Shown: positions 5,731-6,296 of the stretch, in pieces
How the letters are laid out: each line of letters begins with the position of its first letter
Position numbering within the stretch: position 1 is the first letter of the stretch
DNA from: CAYVLI01 sp964452105 [NCBI: uncultured Nitrospinota bacterium]
GTDB taxonomy: Bacteria; JAUXIQ01
Length of the DNA stretch: 6,296 bases
Assembly: GCA_964452105.1 (NCBI GenBank)
Contig: CAYVLI010000002.1
Location: 1-6,296, forward strand
Direction of reading: 5' to 3'
Position numbers and translations under genes: made by a program
Notes under the pieces: model-generated
What the model was told of the DNA's origin: nothing
The model's database searches: none
Seen by the model: the letters and a program-made list of their open reading frames with translations, nothing else

Positions 5731-6296
5731 ATGCCTGAAAACATTTATGACAAATTGCAGAAAAAATTCGACAGCCTTCCCATGGGTTTCCCCAGGACGG
5801 AAAGCGGCGTCGAGATGGATATTCTCAAAAGCCTGTACAACGAAGAAGAAGCGGAGATGGCCATGAGCTTATCCATGGTTCCCCGCCCCGCCGCAGTGTT
5901 AGCCGAGAGCGCCGGCAACAACGAAAAGCAGACCGCAAACCTGCTCGAACAGATGGCCCATAAAGGGCTCGCTTTCCGCTCCAGGAAAGGCGAGAGAGAA
6001 GCCAGGTACTCGCTTCTTCCTTTCCTGCCCGGCATCTGGGAACTGCAATTAAAGAACCTCACCCCCGAGTTCAACGAAAAGGTGAAAGAGTACTATGATG
6101 CTGCCTTGGGGAAGGAAGTCTTCAGGAGTGAGACACCCTATTTCAAGGTTGTACCGAACAAGAAAAACATCGAGGCACAGCTTGAAGTTTTCAGCCGGGA
6201 AGAAGTCTCAAGCATCGTAAACGAAGCGAGGCTCATCGGAGTGTTCGACTGCATCTGCCGGGTGGAGAAAAAGATGCAGGGAGAGGGCTGCGACAA
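5731..6296 (+). CDS. CxCR-type iron-sulfur protein with winged-helix-like N terminus, 5' part only
   Basis: The frame opens at the ATG after AGGAGG and stays open to the window end (188 residues visible, no stop). Residues ~28-95 are helical with a wHTH-like pattern: a DILKSLYNEEEAEMAMSLSM helix, then AVLAESAGNNEKQTANLLEQMAHKGLAFRS, and a basic wing ending RYSLLPFLPG. After a linker (FKVVPNKKNI), the segment FSREEVSSIVNEARLIGVFDCICR begins a cysteine domain: C174, C176 and R177 of CxCR, then G-x-G-C187-D. This resembles 4Fe-4S-binding proteins of anaerobes in which the CxCR...GCD stretch precedes ferredoxin-type CxxCxxCxxxCP motifs; those would lie beyond the window. Role in electron transfer or redox sensing is inferred. 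Placed directly after the Fe-S aldo/keto reductase, it probably belongs to the same unit. Confidence 0.8.
   Translation, partial: MPENIYDKLQKKFDSLPMGFPRTESGVEMDILKSLYNEEEAEMAMSLSMVPRPAAVLAESAGNNEKQTANLLEQMAHKGLAFRSRKGEREARYSLLPFLPGIWELQLKNLTPEFNEKVKEYYDAALGKEVFRSETPYFKVVPNKKNIEAQLEVFSREEVSSIVNEARLIGVFDCICRVEKKMQGEGCD

Noticed and set aside
1-6296. CRISPR array, tRNA, transposase or phage genes
   Set aside because: No regularly spaced repeats, no cloverleaf and no recombinase or phage motif were found on either strand.

Overview
The window looks like a piece of an anaerobic bacterial genome, probably from a metagenome. All six supported genes lie on the + strand. The best guess is a Chloroflexota/Dehalococcoidia-type or Desulfobacterota-type sediment anaerobe. 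This rests on an aldo/keto reductase with a C-terminal iron-sulfur module, a downstream winged-helix-like iron-sulfur protein, a dockerin-bearing exported protein, and GTAGGGGC-type intergenic repeats. No rRNA, tRNA or marker gene is present, so the assignment is tentative.

Layout. (1) Positions 2-1264 hold the 3' part of a large, probably secreted protein ending in a type I dockerin repeat pair. It is followed by a GC-rich hairpin and a short repeat. (2) Positions 1400-1858 encode a small Nudix hydrolase with a complete Nudix box. (3) After a good sigma70-like promoter, 2010-3107 encodes an exported alpha/beta hydrolase with an intact Ser-Asp-His triad. Its start is moved in from the longest ORF by a near-perfect Shine-Dalgarno site. 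(4) After a leader with possible alternative hairpins, 3253-3933 encodes a 226-residue secreted protein of unknown function with six cysteines and an Asp/Asn/His-rich mature N terminus. (5) Positions 3934-4600 are a long non-coding stretch with hairpins and two repeat-like elements. (6) Positions 4601-5638 encode the aldo/keto reductase with eight cluster-type cysteines. (7) Positions 5731-6296 hold the 5' part of an iron-sulfur protein that runs off the window; a CxCR motif and a further cysteine are visible.

Functionally there are two themes. The left and middle part (dockerin protein, lipase/esterase-like hydrolase, six-cysteine protein) is dominated by exported proteins, but separate promoters, hairpins and gaps argue that these are single-gene units rather than one operon. 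The right part (aldo/keto reductase plus CxCR protein) looks like a two-gene cytoplasmic redox unit. I see no CRISPR array, phage, transposase or recognised defence system. The most novel items are the six-cysteine secreted protein with its structured leader, the Fe-S aldo/keto reductase pair, and the dispersed repeat family.
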